DNA from: Marinomonas sp. CT5
GTDB taxonomy: Bacteria; Pseudomonadota; Gammaproteobacteria; Pseudomonadales; Marinomonadaceae
Length of the DNA stretch: 64,000 nucleotides
Assembly: GCF_018336975.1 (NCBI RefSeq)
Contig: NZ_CP025572.1
Location: forward strand, 1,521,910 to 1,585,909
Reading direction: 5' to 3'
How positions within the stretch are numbered: position 1 is the stretch's first letter; the number at the start of each line of letters is the position of its first letter. Below are positions 35,814 through 45,632 of the stretch, piece after piece. Made by a program: the position numbers and the translations under genes. The notes below the pieces were generated by a model. That model had not been told where the DNA came from and ran no database searches. It saw only the letters and a list, made by a program, of their open reading frames with translations.

Positions 35814-36563
35814 ATGAAAATTTTAGTGGGAGTGAAACGAGTCATTGATTACAACGTCAAGGTTCGTGTCAAAGCAGATCAAAGTAATGTGGATTTAACC
35901 AATGTAAAAATGGCGATGAATCCATTTTGTGAAATTGCGGTCGAAGAAGCCGTTCGTTTAAAAGAAGCGGGAGTCGCTTCTGAAGTTGTCGTCATGAGTG
36001 TGGGGGCTACGCAAAGCCAAGAACAGCTTCGTAATGCGATGGCGTTAGGGGCGGACCGTGCCATATTGGTTGAAGCAGAAGGGGAAATAGAGCCGTTAAA
36101 TGTGGCTAAAGCCTTTGCCGCTGTGGTTGAAAAAGAGCAACCAGGTTTGGTCATTCTTGGTAAGCAGTCGATAGATTCAGATAATAATCAAATGGGGCAA
36201 ATGCTAGCGGCTTTGACTAAACGTCCTCAGGGCACTTTTGCTTCTAAGCTTGTTATTGAAGACGACAAAGCATTAGTTACTCGTGAAATTGATGGCGGTC
36301 TACGTACCATTGCGCTGTCACTTCCTGCAATAGTGACGACAGATTTACGCCTTAATGAGCCGCGTTATGCCAAGCTGCCCGACATCATGAAAGCCAAGCG
36401 CAAGCCACTGGAGACTTTGTCGTTAGCGGATTTAGGTGTGACGCTAAAATCCCATTGTCGCCTAGATAAAGTGGAGTCACCAGCCACTCGTAGCGCTGGC
36501 ATTAAGGTATCATCAGTGGATGAGTTGATCAGTAAACTAAAAGATGAAGCGAAGGTGATCTAA
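35814..36563 (+). CDS. etfB: Electron transfer flavoprotein beta subunit
   Basis: A 249-residue AMP-binding ETF subunit that accepts electrons from the acyl-CoA dehydrogenase. It starts [19 protein letters not shown], the invariant beginning of the family, at 35814; the frame opens at 35787 but would add nine unlikely residues. The recognition loop appears near [20 protein letters not shown]. It overlaps etfA by one base. A dedicated ETF copy in a catabolic gene row is common; ETF-quinone oxidoreductase is not in the window. Confidence 0.95.
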   Translation: MKILVGVKRVIDYNVKVRVKADQSNVDLTNVKMAMNPFCEIAVEEAVRLKEAGVASEVVVMSVGATQSQEQLRNAMALGADRAILVEAEGEIEPLNVAKAFAAVVEKEQPGLVILGKQSIDSDNNQMGQMLAALTKRPQGTFASKLVIEDDKALVTREIDGGLRTIALSLPAIVTTDLRLNEPRYAKLPDIMKAKRKPLETLSLADLGVTLKSHCRLDKVESPATRSAGIKVSSVDELISKLKDEAKVI

Positions 36564-37495
36564 TGACAACTTTAGTGATTGCAGAACATAATTCAAAAAA
36601 ACTTTCGCCTTCAACTTTCTCGACATTGATGGCCGCTCAAGCTATTGGTAGTGACATTCACATGCTGGTGGCGGGAAAAAATATCGCTGCGGTCGCTGAA
36701 GCAGCGGCTCATTTGTCTGGCATTACTAAAGTACTGTGTGCCGATGCGGATGTTTATGAATACGCCTTGGCCGAGCCGATGGGCGATTTGCTTGTACATT
36801 TATCGACCGCTTATTCCCACATTGTTGCGCCATCTAATTCTGAGTCAAAAGATTATATGCCAAGAGTGGCAGCATTATTGGATGTGGGGCAGGTGTCTGA
36901 TGTTTGTGCTGTATTAAGTGCCGATCAGTTTAAGCGTCCTATCTATGCGGGTAATGCCATTGCCACGGTGACTGTGCTGGATGAGAAAAAAGTTATGACA
37001 GTGCGAGCATCTTCTTTTGATAAAAGCACCCAACAGAATGATCAAGCTTGTGCTGTGGAAATGGTTGATTTTATTGCTCAGAATGCTGTGTCTAGTTGGC
37101 AGTCAGATGATATTACTGAATCAGCGAGACCCGATCTAGCGAGCGCTAGTCGTATTGTGTCTGGTGGTCGCGGTGTAGGAAGTGGAGAAAACTTTGCCTT
37201 AGTAGAAGCCTTGGCGGATAAAATAGGTGCAGCAGTAGGGGCATCTCGTGCGGCGGTGGATGCGGGTTTTGTCTCTAATGATTTGCAAGTTGGTCAGACA
37301 GGTAAAATCGTCGCTCCGGATTTGTATATGGCGTTTGGTATTTCTGGGGCAATTCAGCATTTGGCCGGCATGAAAGATTCTAAGGTAATTGTGGCGGTGA
37401 ATAAGGATGAAGATGCGCCTATTTTTCAAGTGGCAGACTATGGTTTGGTAGGCGATCTTTTTGATGTACTGCCTGAAATGACCGATAAAGTGTAG
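36563..37495 (+). CDS. etfA: Electron transfer flavoprotein alpha subunit
   Basis: A 310-residue FAD-binding ETF subunit. The C-terminal FAD domain contains SRIVSGGRGVG, SRAAVDAGF, QVGQTGKIVAPDLYMAFGIS and AVNKDEDAPIFQVADYGLVG. It forms a heterodimer with the beta subunit and ends the acyl-CoA gene row; a strong terminator follows 75 bases later. Confidence 0.95.
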   Translation: MTTLVIAEHNSKKLSPSTFSTLMAAQAIGSDIHMLVAGKNIAAVAEAAAHLSGITKVLCADADVYEYALAEPMGDLLVHLSTAYSHIVAPSNSESKDYMPRVAALLDVGQVSDVCAVLSADQFKRPIYAGNAIATVTVLDEKKVMTVRASSFDKSTQQNDQACAVEMVDFIAQNAVSSWQSDDITESARPDLASASRIVSGGRGVGSGENFALVEALADKIGAAVGASRAAVDAGFVSNDLQVGQTGKIVAPDLYMAFGISGAIQHLAGMKDSKVIVAVNKDEDAPIFQVADYGLVGDLFDVLPEMTDKV

Positions 37496-37568
37496 TGAAT
37501 TTATCTTCGTATACTATGCAGAACTGTTTGATGAACTAACTGGACAGTTCGTGCTCTATTTGGTGTTT

Positions 37569-37596
37569 TAACCGAGCTTAGGCTCGGTTTTTTTAT
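37569..37596 (+). terminator. Terminator of the acyl-CoA operon
   Basis: ACCGAGC (37571-37577) and GCTCGGT (37582-37588) form a perfect stem extended by A-T pairs, loop TTAG, followed by a T-rich tract to 37595. It is a textbook intrinsic terminator after etfA. Confidence 0.9.
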
Positions 37597-37871
37597 TCAA
37601 CCATACTGAAGTAATAATTATATGTTTTTCATCGACCTATCTTGATATCGCATTGAGGTTGGCGTTTGTGTTCCTTAAATGGCGTAAGTGTTTTGAGTCA
37701 TTGTTAAAATGCGTGTGTTTACGTTAGAAACGTTTAGAATTTTGCCAGATTGACTTATAGTACGAATCTGGATCTGTTGAGAGCCCCGATCCTATCGTTC
37801 TGTTGAATTATTCCCGCTTTTGAAAGATGTATTTATACCGTGCAGATTGTTTATAGGAGTCGTGTCGACTC
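37597..37871. other. Leader region before trkH
   Basis: No coding frame or strong repeat is visible. The trkH promoter should lie here; AGGAG at 37855-37859 is 12 bases before the ATG, somewhat far for a ribosome-binding site. Confidence 0.4.
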
Positions 37872-39326
37872 ATGATTCGCCCATTGTTAGTTATGCGCTT
37901 ACTGACTATGCCGTGTTTATGGATGAGTGTGGTGCAGTTTGTGTTCGGTGAATTATCCTTTATGTTTTTTAAGGATAATGTTGGGCGTGCTTTTGCAGAG
38001 CCGGCCTTGATTACTTTTAGTATTGCCTTGGTTATGCTACTGGGTTTTAAAAAATACCCTTTACCTTCGGTGAATTCTCGCGAAGCCATGTTGTTTGCCA
38101 CATTAACTTGGCTGGCTGTGGGAGTACTTGGGGCGATTCCTATCATCTCAGTGACGCATATTTCTTTTACCGATGGCGTATTTGAATCCATCAGTGCTTT
38201 GACAACCACTGGTGCCACGGTGCTGTCTGGATTAGATAATATGCCGCCCACTTTTTTAATGTATCGCCAATTTTTGCAATGGATGGGCGGTCTTGGTGTG
38301 GTGATTTTTGTGGTAGCCATTCTTCCTATGTTAAATATTGGTGGTATGCGCTTACTAAAAGCAGAAACTCCAGGTCCGATTAAAGACGACAAACTGTCTC
38401 CTCGTGTTTCTAGTACAACTCACTATTTGTGGATGGTGTATTTGGCGATAACTGGGCTATGCGCGTTAAGTTATTATTTGGCTGGTATGTCAGCTTTTGA
38501 TGCAATTGGCCATAGTTTCACTACCGTTTCTACTGGTGGTTTTTCGACTCATGATGCCAGTATGGGCTATTTTAATAGTCCTCTTATTTTGTGGATCTGT
38601 AATCTTTTTATGGTATTGGGGGCTGTAAACTTTGCTCTGCATTATCGTATTTATATTGCTCGCAGTATTAAACTGTATTGGAAGGATGAGGAGACGCGTG
38701 GTTTTCTAAAAATCATTGGCTTTGTTGCCTTATTGTTGGCGTTATTCCTTTTCCAAACGGATTCTGAAGACGGGCTTTGGGGCTCAATTACTCAGTCGTT
38801 CTTTCATGTTATTTCGTTTATAACCAGTACTGGTTATGCGGCAACCGATTTTGGTTCTTGGCCTGCGGTGACCTCGATTATATTGATTTTTGTTGGTTAT
38901 ATTGGTGGCTGTGCGGGATCGACGGCGGGTGGTAACAAGGTCATTCGAAATATTATTTCCTTAAAGTCTATTTCGTTGGAGTTAAAGCGCTTAGTGCATC
39001 CAAATGGTGTTTTTTCGATGAAGTTTCAGGGGCGAACCATCAGCGCTGATGTGCGTCATTCTGTGATGGGTTTTATGTGTCTTGCCGCGATGGTTACGGT
39101 CTTATTTACGATATTGCTGATGATGACGGGCATGAGTTTTATGGCCTCGTTGAGTGCCACCGCAGCCTGTCTAAATGTGCTTGGCCCTGGTTTTGCGGAG
39201 CTCGGCAGTAATTTTTCTCCGTTAAGTGATACCGGAACTTGGCTGATGAGTTTTGCGATGATTTTAGGACGTTTGGAATATTTCACGGTACTGGTACTTT
39301 TCTTCCCTGTTATGTGGCGCCATTAA
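37872..39326 (+). CDS. trkH: TrkH-family potassium uptake protein
   Basis: A 484-residue membrane protein with about ten to twelve spanning helices in four pore repeats, forming the K+ channel of the Trk system. Filter-like stretches are visible as TTTGATV, STGGFS, TSTGYAATD and NVLGPGFAE, one per repeat. GGCAGSTAGGNKV is a family landmark. The regulatory partner TrkA is not adjacent, which is usual. It converges on fdhD. Confidence 0.93.
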   Translation: MIRPLLVMRLLTMPCLWMSVVQFVFGELSFMFFKDNVGRAFAEPALITFSIALVMLLGFKKYPLPSVNSREAMLFATLTWLAVGVLGAIPIISVTHISFTDGVFESISALTTTGATVLSGLDNMPPTFLMYRQFLQWMGGLGVVIFVVAILPMLNIGGMRLLKAETPGPIKDDKLSPRVSSTTHYLWMVYLAITGLCALSYYLAGMSAFDAIGHSFTTVSTGGFSTHDASMGYFNSPLILWICNLFMVLGAVNFALHYRIYIARSIKLYWKDEETRGFLKIIGFVALLLALFLFQTDSEDGLWGSITQSFFHVISFITSTGYAATDFGSWPAVTSIILIFVGYIGGCAGSTAGGNKVIRNIISLKSISLELKRLVHPNGVFSMKFQGRTISADVRHSVMGFMCLAAMVTVLFTILLMMTGMSFMASLSATAACLNVLGPGFAELGSNFSPLSDTGTWLMSFAMILGRLEYFTVLVLFFPVMWRH

Positions 39327-39348
39327 AAGCATCTTCTTTATATTGTTA

Positions 39349-40173
39349 TTAAGTTGAAGAAGAGAATACTCTTGGCTCGTCTTGCTTGGGTAAATGAATG
39401 AGAGTTAGTCCGTAATGTTGAGCCAGTTTAACCGCAAGTGTACTTGGTGAGGCGAGGTGAATAAGCCGAGATAAGCCGACACGTACGGCTTTTTGAACTA
39501 ACTCTGTACTGCATCGACTTGACATCAAAACGCTATGGTTGTGTAGATTGATGTCTTGTTGTAATGCGTAACCTATGATTTTATCAAGGGCATTGTGCCT
39601 GCCTATATCTTCCATGCAACAAATTGCTTCGCCTGTAGATGATATGAGCAGAGCGGCATGGACTGCCCCTGTTTGTTTTCCCAAAACCTGATATTCAGAT
39701 AGCGTTTTTCTAAGAGAAGCCAGGTCCTTTTCTTTTAGGGGGTGGCTAGTAGGAAGAGGGGAGAGTTCAGGGATGGCTTCAGATAGAGATTCTACGCCGC
39801 ATAAACCACATCCCGTTGCGCCTAAATGAGTCTGTTTTTTGTGTTTAAATTGGGCAAAACGACGAGGACTGATTTCTAGGTTAATGGCAATACTTGTTAT
39901 ATTTGGGTAGGTGTGTGCGTGCTGAGTAGATATGTCTCGCACATCATTAATATGTTCAATAATGCCTTCTGTACGTGCAAAGCCTATTGTGAAAGCGTCT
40001 AAGTTGACGGGGGTTACCATCATCACAGCATGAGCAATACCGTTGACGCTAATTGCCAATGGTATTTCTTCAACAAGGTCTGCAAACTCCGCTGGTGTCT
40101 GTTGAGCTCCTTGCCTAAAGCGATTAAAAGGCTGACGCTGGGAACTGGGTAGTGAAATAGACGAGTGTCGCAT
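39349..40173 (-). CDS. fdhD: Formate dehydrogenase accessory sulfurtransferase FdhD
   Basis: A 274-residue cytoplasmic protein that carries sulfur from IscS to the molybdenum cofactor of formate dehydrogenase. The redox pair is Cys122/Cys125 in ATGCGLCGVESL. LISSTGEAICCMEDIGRHNALDKI is the central family segment, followed by SSRCSTELVQKAVRVG. No formate dehydrogenase gene is in the window, so its client enzyme lies elsewhere. Confidence 0.93.
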   Translation of the reverse strand: MRHSSISLPSSQRQPFNRFRQGAQQTPAEFADLVEEIPLAISVNGIAHAVMMVTPVNLDAFTIGFARTEGIIEHINDVRDISTQHAHTYPNITSIAINLEISPRRFAQFKHKKQTHLGATGCGLCGVESLSEAIPELSPLPTSHPLKEKDLASLRKTLSEYQVLGKQTGAVHAALLISSTGEAICCMEDIGRHNALDKIIGYALQQDINLHNHSVLMSSRCSTELVQKAVRVGLSRLIHLASPSTLAVKLAQHYGLTLIHLPKQDEPRVFSSST

Positions 40174-40574
40174 AAGAAAAATTTAGTCTAAAGAGTTGAG
40201 GGTTTTATAGTAAGGAGTGTGATTGCATGCGTCCAATAGTTTTGTATTGATGAGTGACAAGACAATGGCGATAAGTTTGGACGTTGTTTAAAAAATACGC
40301 ATTAAGAGTAAGGGTTTCAGAAGTCTATGTATTCCTTTAAAAAGTAAAATATCGTATTCTAGCCCCCTAAAATTGATACTAACTATTTTCTTGTACTGTT
40401 TTTGTAAAAAACAATTTGAAAAAGTATGAATTGTGATTGTTAGCACTCCAGTAGTAGCAAGAAAAAGGCATATACTACAAAGTGTGGTTCTGTTTTTTTT
40501 CATATATTGAGAACGTGCGTGACTTAAAAAAGATTAGCGCCTAATAAGGTTCTCAGCGAACCACCTTTTGTTAA
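40174..40574. other. Divergent intergenic region of fdhD and the M23 peptidase gene
   Basis: The region is A+T-rich and should hold two promoters. The only clear structure is GGTTC-TCAGC-GAACC (40548-40562), flanked by AA and an offset ACCTT, directly before the peptidase start. A minus-strand frame at 40288-40503 has no ribosome-binding site or family pattern and is not annotated. Confidence 0.4.
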
Positions 40575-42011
40575 ATGAGTTTTTTATTTATGCAATTTAT
40601 AGAACGCCTTTCCCGTTGGGTGATGTCTGGCCCGCGAGCTTGGTTATCCATCATTTTTGTTGTTTTTTTTATTTTTCTCTTTGTCTATCAGTCGACAGTT
40701 TCTCCTAAAAAAGGCCCAAAAGACTTCGTGTTACCCAGCTTAGATGCTCACGAAAATCATCCATCATCCAATGTAACTTCCCCTTTAGAAGCTCTATATC
40801 CTAATTTAAATGCAGATGAAGATAATAACTATGACTCTTTAATCACGACAGATCCTCTGCAAAATGTGGACAAAGTAGTGGCTCCTCTTCCACCTATTGA
40901 ATACGTAATTAAGCCAGGTGATACGTTAGCACGAATTTTTGCTCGTCTTGGTCTGTCTAGAGGGGCTTTATATGCGGTACTTGAAGCGGATCAAGAGTAT
41001 TTGATTCTTGAGCCTTTGATTCCTAATGATAAGTTTACTTTCAAGTTGGATGAAAATGGTGATCTTGTTGAATTAACCCGAGTCATTGATATCAGTAAAA
41101 GTGTGTCTTATGTGAGGCATGATAGTGGTGCTTATACTTATCAAGAACACATAAAACCGATTACTTATACGGAAAAAGCCGTTCATAGCAAAATAGTAGG
41201 TAATTTCTATTTATCAGCTAAAAAAGCAGGCTTATCAGATACCAACATTCTTATCATTCATGATGTGCTAAAAGGCAGAGTGAATTTTCGTAAAGATTTA
41301 CGAGCTAATGATGCTTTTGATTTTGTCATAAAAAGTGGCAGCATTGATGGTGTAAAAGTAGGTGAAGATCAATTAGAGGCTTTAGAAATAACGGTGAAAG
41401 GACAAGTTTACCGAGCTTTTCTTCACAGTGATGGACGCTTTTATGATATCGACGGTAATAGTTTGACGCCAGCATTACTGCGTTGGCCAACACGTAAACA
41501 TTACCGTATAAGCTCTCCTTTCAATGCCAATCGATTACATCCAATAACCGGTCATCCTGCGCCACATAATGGTGTTGATTTAGCCACGCCAACAGGAACA
41601 GAAGTGTTGGCGACAGGTGATGGCGTTGTGACTAGGGTGGCGACTCATAAATACGCCGGTAAATATATTGTCGTGGATTATACTGGTCCTTATGGCTCTC
41701 GCTTTCTTCACTTAAGTAAGATCTTGGTAAAAAAGGGCCAAAAAGTGAAGCGTGGCCAAGTGATTGCTTTGTCGGGAAATACAGGAAGAACGACAGGAGC
41801 TCATTTGCATTATGAATTGCATATTAGGGGGCGTCCGGTCAATCCTATGACAGCAGAGATCCCAACCACTCAGTCTATTCCTAAGAAAGAACGAGAGGAA
41901 TTTGATAACAATGTTAAACAATGGATTGTGATGATGTTGCTTAAGCAAGTAGAAAATACTAGCCCTAGCGATATTCAGACAGAAGCGGTTTCGACACAAC
42001 AACCAGAATAG
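40575..42011 (+). CDS. M23 family peptidoglycan endopeptidase (MepM-like)
   Basis: A 478-residue zinc metalloprotease of the cell envelope. An N-terminal membrane anchor (about 18-38) is followed by a low-complexity linker, an OapA/LysM-like region (EYVIKPGDTLARIFARLGLS, about 112-131), a Csd3/MepM-type second domain and the M23 catalytic domain with HNGVDLATPTG and HLHYELHIRG, giving the His-Asp-His zinc site. It should cut cross-links to allow wall growth. Starts at 40575 and 40590 are both possible. A strong bidirectional terminator follows. Confidence 0.9.
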   Translation: MSFLFMQFIERLSRWVMSGPRAWLSIIFVVFFIFLFVYQSTVSPKKGPKDFVLPSLDAHENHPSSNVTSPLEALYPNLNADEDNNYDSLITTDPLQNVDKVVAPLPPIEYVIKPGDTLARIFARLGLSRGALYAVLEADQEYLILEPLIPNDKFTFKLDENGDLVELTRVIDISKSVSYVRHDSGAYTYQEHIKPITYTEKAVHSKIVGNFYLSAKKAGLSDTNILIIHDVLKGRVNFRKDLRANDAFDFVIKSGSIDGVKVGEDQLEALEITVKGQVYRAFLHSDGRFYDIDGNSLTPALLRWPTRKHYRISSPFNANRLHPITGHPAPHNGVDLATPTGTEVLATGDGVVTRVATHKYAGKYIVVDYTGPYGSRFLHLSKILVKKGQKVKRGQVIALSGNTGRTTGAHLHYELHIRGRPVNPMTAEIPTTQSIPKKEREEFDNNVKQWIVMMLLKQVENTSPSDIQTEAVSTQQPE

Positions 42012-42046
42012 CACTTTGCTCGTAAACAAGAGTCGACTGACAATAA

Positions 42047-42080
42047 AAAAAGGGTATTTCTATCAAGAAATACCCTTTTT
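42047..42080. terminator. Bidirectional terminator
   Basis: Two 14-base arms (42047-42060 and 42067-42080) pair perfectly around TATCAA, with A5 and T5 at the ends, so the hairpin works in both directions. It lies between the convergent peptidase and TRAP permease genes. Confidence 0.92.
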
Positions 42081-42108
42081 GTTTTGGGCTTGTTAAACAG
42101 AAGCCCTT

Positions 42109-44232
42109 TTAAAATTGTTTCTTGTAAGATTTATTACCGATGACAAATACTGTCAAGAAGATGACCAAGCCGATGCATTGGAGCCATAATTCAAGATTAG
42201 GCCATAACATGAGAACAGATGCGATCAAGGTAGCCAGTCTTAGAGCAATGGATAATTTATCTTCTAGGTAACCTTCCATTGCAGCAACAAGAGCATACAT
42301 ACCAAAGATAGCAAAAATAGTAAGTCTCAGTAGCGTCTCTGCATCTCCTCCAATTAAAGGCGTGTATGCCATCAATAAAGGCACGATATATAAGCCTTTG
42401 GCTAACTTCCAAGCCGTCATGCCAGTTCTCATCGGTGGTGTTTTGGCGATGGCTGCTGCAGCGAAAGCGGTTAGGCAGACAGGTGGGGTGACATTACTGT
42501 CTTGGGAGAGCCAAAAGATAATCATATGGGCGGTAACTAAAATCATCGCCACACTTTGTGTACCTAAGGCTTGATCCATTAACATGCTTTTAAAGTCATT
42601 AGGTACTTGTGCTAGGAGTGCTTGTGCTTGATCCATTGGCATTCCTTGGGCGAGTGATGCTATCGCCGCTGGATCAACCAGCATAAAGATGGCATTCGCG
42701 GCTTCAGGTAATGTGCCTGATGACATCATACTTAATAACTGATTTTCAGCGATTAGGTTGAATAGAGCGGGTGCTGAGAGAGTCCCCAAGACAATGTATG
42801 ATGCGGTGACTGGTAAGCCCATGCCCAGAATTAAAGAAGCAATTGCTACTAAAATAATAGTAAAGAAGAGGCTGCCGCCAGCCCAATTGGTAATAAGTAG
42901 CGAGAAAGTATTACCTACGCCAGTGGTGCTGATTACGTTAACGACCAAGCCAATACCCACTAACAAGACGGCGGTTGTCGACATATTTTTAGCGCCTTGA
43001 GCCATCGCATCAAGAATCTCAGCGGGTCCCATCCGATGTGTGCGTGATAAGAAAGAAGCAACGACGACGGCAATAATACTAATGCCTGCTGCGTAAGTTG
43101 GAGTGAACCCTTGAATTAAGAGTGTGACTAATACACCTAAAGGAACAATATGATGCCAGCCTTCTTTTAAGACTTGTGACACTTTAATGGCGTCATCACT
43201 TTCAGTGGCAATAACCTTGCTGCGTTTTGCTTCGACACGAACAAAAAAACCAACAGATAAGAAATAGAGTAAAGCAGGAATGGCTGCAACACTAATGATA
43301 GTGACATAAGAAACTTGTGTGTAAGACGCCATGATAAATGCACCGGCTCCCATGACTGGTGGCATTAATTGTCCGCCTGTGGAAGCGGCTGCTTCTATTC
43401 CAGCCGCGAAACGTGCAGGAAAGCCAGCTTTGCGCATAAGTGGGATGGTGATCACACCAGTTGATACGGTATTTGCTACAGAAGAGCCAGAAACAGATCC
43501 CATTAACCCTGAACCTAACACTGCCACAAAACCTGGACCGCCAATCATTTTGCTTGCTAGAGAGCGAGATAAATTAATAATAAAATCACCTGCGCCAGAC
43601 TTCACTAAAAAGGCGCCGAACAAAATAAACATGAAGACAAAGCTCCATGAAATGCGAGAAATAGAACCGAACATTCCATCGGTACTAAAGAAGCTACGAT
43701 ACAGTAGGGTTTCAACGCTTAATCCTGGGAAAGCAAACATACCTCCTAACCAACGCCCCCAAAGCACAACATAAGTTAATGCTATGAGGATTAAGAAGGG
43801 GATAAACCAACCACTGGTTCGTCTAATGAGTTCAAGGGATAATAAAACGGTAATGCTAGATACGATCCAGTCTGCTGTATTGAATGTTACCCCTCTTTCA
43901 TAAAGTGCATCTTCAAAAAAAACGATATACAACACCATACCGATTAGGGCGAGTACAATAGCGCTATCAAAAAGCAGAGCAATTTTGCTGTCTCGCCATT
44001 TTGGGTTAGCTGGAATGAGTAAGGCGCACAAAATACCAAAGCCTGCAAAATGAAATGCTGAAACCCATAGTTCTGGAAGCGTTGCGATGGTATTGATGTA
44101 TATATGTGCAACGGCTAAAAAAACCGAAAGAGCAAAGACCAAGCGGTTTAACCAAACGCCAGAACGGTGCTTGGTTTCAAAGTCTTCAAGATTGATATCT
44201 TCTGATTCTGTTGGTGATGATGAAGCAGTCAT
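42109..44232 (-). CDS. TRAP transporter fused DctQ-DctM permease (TAXI type)
   Basis: A 707-residue membrane protein joining a 4-helix DctQ-like part (about 30-190) to the 12-helix DctM part, the usual form that works with TAXI receptors. GSGLMGSVSGSSVANTVSTG and MGLPVTASYIVLG are family signatures. It follows its receptor gene after a 96-base gap with a hairpin. Known TAXI cargoes include glutamate, 2-oxoglutarate and other acids; none can be chosen here. Confidence 0.93.
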   Translation of the reverse strand: MTASSSPTESEDINLEDFETKHRSGVWLNRLVFALSVFLAVAHIYINTIATLPELWVSAFHFAGFGILCALLIPANPKWRDSKIALLFDSAIVLALIGMVLYIVFFEDALYERGVTFNTADWIVSSITVLLSLELIRRTSGWFIPFLILIALTYVVLWGRWLGGMFAFPGLSVETLLYRSFFSTDGMFGSISRISWSFVFMFILFGAFLVKSGAGDFIINLSRSLASKMIGGPGFVAVLGSGLMGSVSGSSVANTVSTGVITIPLMRKAGFPARFAAGIEAAASTGGQLMPPVMGAGAFIMASYTQVSYVTIISVAAIPALLYFLSVGFFVRVEAKRSKVIATESDDAIKVSQVLKEGWHHIVPLGVLVTLLIQGFTPTYAAGISIIAVVVASFLSRTHRMGPAEILDAMAQGAKNMSTTAVLLVGIGLVVNVISTTGVGNTFSLLITNWAGGSLFFTIILVAIASLILGMGLPVTASYIVLGTLSAPALFNLIAENQLLSMMSSGTLPEAANAIFMLVDPAAIASLAQGMPMDQAQALLAQVPNDFKSMLMDQALGTQSVAMILVTAHMIIFWLSQDSNVTPPVCLTAFAAAAIAKTPPMRTGMTAWKLAKGLYIVPLLMAYTPLIGGDAETLLRLTIFAIFGMYALVAAMEGYLEDKLSIALRLATLIASVLMLWPNLELWLQCIGLVIFLTVFVIGNKSYKKQF

Positions 44233-44285
44233 AGAGAGGCTACCTTAATGTAAACAAAAACAAACGGGGCATAGATTTGAAAAGA

Positions 44286-44307
44286 GCGCCGTAAAAAATT
44301 ACGGCGC
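44286..44307 (-). other. Hairpin between TAXI receptor and permease genes
   Basis: GCGCCGTAA (44286-44294) and TTACGGCGC (44299-44307) pair perfectly around four bases. This strong stem just after the receptor stop would stabilise the receptor part of the message and reduce read-through, allowing more receptor than permease. Confidence 0.65.
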
Positions 44308-44328
44308 GAGAACAGTGATTAAAGGGTT

Positions 44329-45357
44329 TTATTTCGCGATAAGACGGTCTGGTATATTAATACCGCGTTCACGATAATAGCGAGCAGCACCTGGATGCAG
44401 TGGAACTGGTAGTCCAGCAATAGCTTTTTCAATAGACATCACCGATGTCGCTTTATGAATAGCACTTAAGTAGGTTAAGTTTTCATAAAGAGATTTGGTG
44501 ATTTCGTAAACATCGTCATCAGATAAGTCAGCTCGAGTCGCTAAGAAGTTAGGCTGAGCAACGGTGTTAATGTCTTTTGTTTGACCTGGGTAGGTGTTCG
44601 CAGGAATCACATAGCGAGTCCAAAGGTTATAGTTTCCGTTTGCTTCTTTTATTTGTTTGTCAGTGAAGTCTAGTACTCTTACTTTGTCTCCCATAGATGC
44701 ATAAAGTCGAGTAACTGCACTAACTGGTACACCAGCAGGAGTGTTCATTCCGTCAATGTTACCATTTTGCATGGCATCAGCACTGGCGCCATAGCCCATG
44801 TAAGCTAAATTGAACTTATCTGGGTCAATATTTAAGCCTTTAAGTTGTTGGCGACCAGAACCTTCAGTACCAGAATTCTTTTTGCCAATAGAAAACTTAT
44901 GATCAGAACCTTCAAAGTTTTTTAAATCGGCAACAGTTCCTGTTTTCACCATGTCAGATTTGACGACAAAGTGTTCTACGTTTTGCCACAGCATAGAAAC
45001 AGATCGTAATTCTGTTTGCTTACCCGAGCTGGCGAATGGACCTTCTCCACCCCAAGCCCATGCACCATACAAGCCTTGTAGAATGGCAAATTGTGCTTGA
45101 TTTTCGCGAAGTAGCTTAATATTTTCGCCTGAGCCTGCTGAACTGATTGCCGAAATAGAGAGGCCGAATTTAGGTTCTAGTTTCACCTTACTTAGAGTGG
45201 CTATGGCAACGCCTACAGGGTAATAGGTGCCGCCTGTGGAGGCTGTCGCTAGAATGTAATCATTTTTATCTGCCGCGGAAACGCCGCTTGCCGATAAAGC
45301 AATAGCCGCAGCTGTGGTAGTCGAAAGAATCGCTTTAGTAACAAATCCCAATTTCAT
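44329..45357 (-). CDS. TAXI-family TRAP solute receptor
   Basis: A 342-residue periplasmic protein with a signal peptide ending near GVSAA. The mature start KNDYILATASTGGTYYPVG is the TAXI family signature, and later KKNSGTEGSGRQQL and the tail LHPGAARYYRERGI are typical. It should bind a small organic acid and pass it to the fused permease downstream. It is followed by the hairpin at 44286-44307. Confidence 0.93.
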   Translation of the reverse strand: MKLGFVTKAILSTTTAAAIALSASGVSAADKNDYILATASTGGTYYPVGVAIATLSKVKLEPKFGLSISAISSAGSGENIKLLRENQAQFAILQGLYGAWAWGGEGPFASSGKQTELRSVSMLWQNVEHFVVKSDMVKTGTVADLKNFEGSDHKFSIGKKNSGTEGSGRQQLKGLNIDPDKFNLAYMGYGASADAMQNGNIDGMNTPAGVPVSAVTRLYASMGDKVRVLDFTDKQIKEANGNYNLWTRYVIPANTYPGQTKDINTVAQPNFLATRADLSDDDVYEITKSLYENLTYLSAIHKATSVMSIEKAIAGLPVPLHPGAARYYRERGINIPDRLIAK

Positions 45358-45632
45358 ATTATTTTTCTCCTATTGAGGGTTGGTCGTATAGATATTAGCG
45401 ATTATCGTGCCAAGTATTTATCTTATTGATATATATGGATTTTAATTATTTTTCTATTTTTTATTTTCTTTTTATATACACATTTGCGCTATTTTTTGCT
45501 TATTCTAGTCGCTTACCTATAGGCAAGAAATTGCTTATGATGGAGCTAGGTAAAATAGTGCTTAATGGTTTTTTTAGAAAATATTGATTTATTAATAAGC
45601 AAAAAGTTGCCGATGGCATATGGAGAGGGAAA

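Noticed and set aside
27099..37495. Reading the CoA cluster as DMSP, carnitine or plain fatty-acid degradation
   Set aside because: The ligase resembles feruloyl-CoA synthase and the thioesterase resembles the 4-hydroxybenzoyl-CoA type; no betaine-CoA ligase, DMSP lyase or FadAB-type fusion is present.
40288..40503. Minus-strand frame of 71 codons
   Set aside because: No ribosome-binding site, no family pattern and A+T-rich low-complexity composition in a promoter region.
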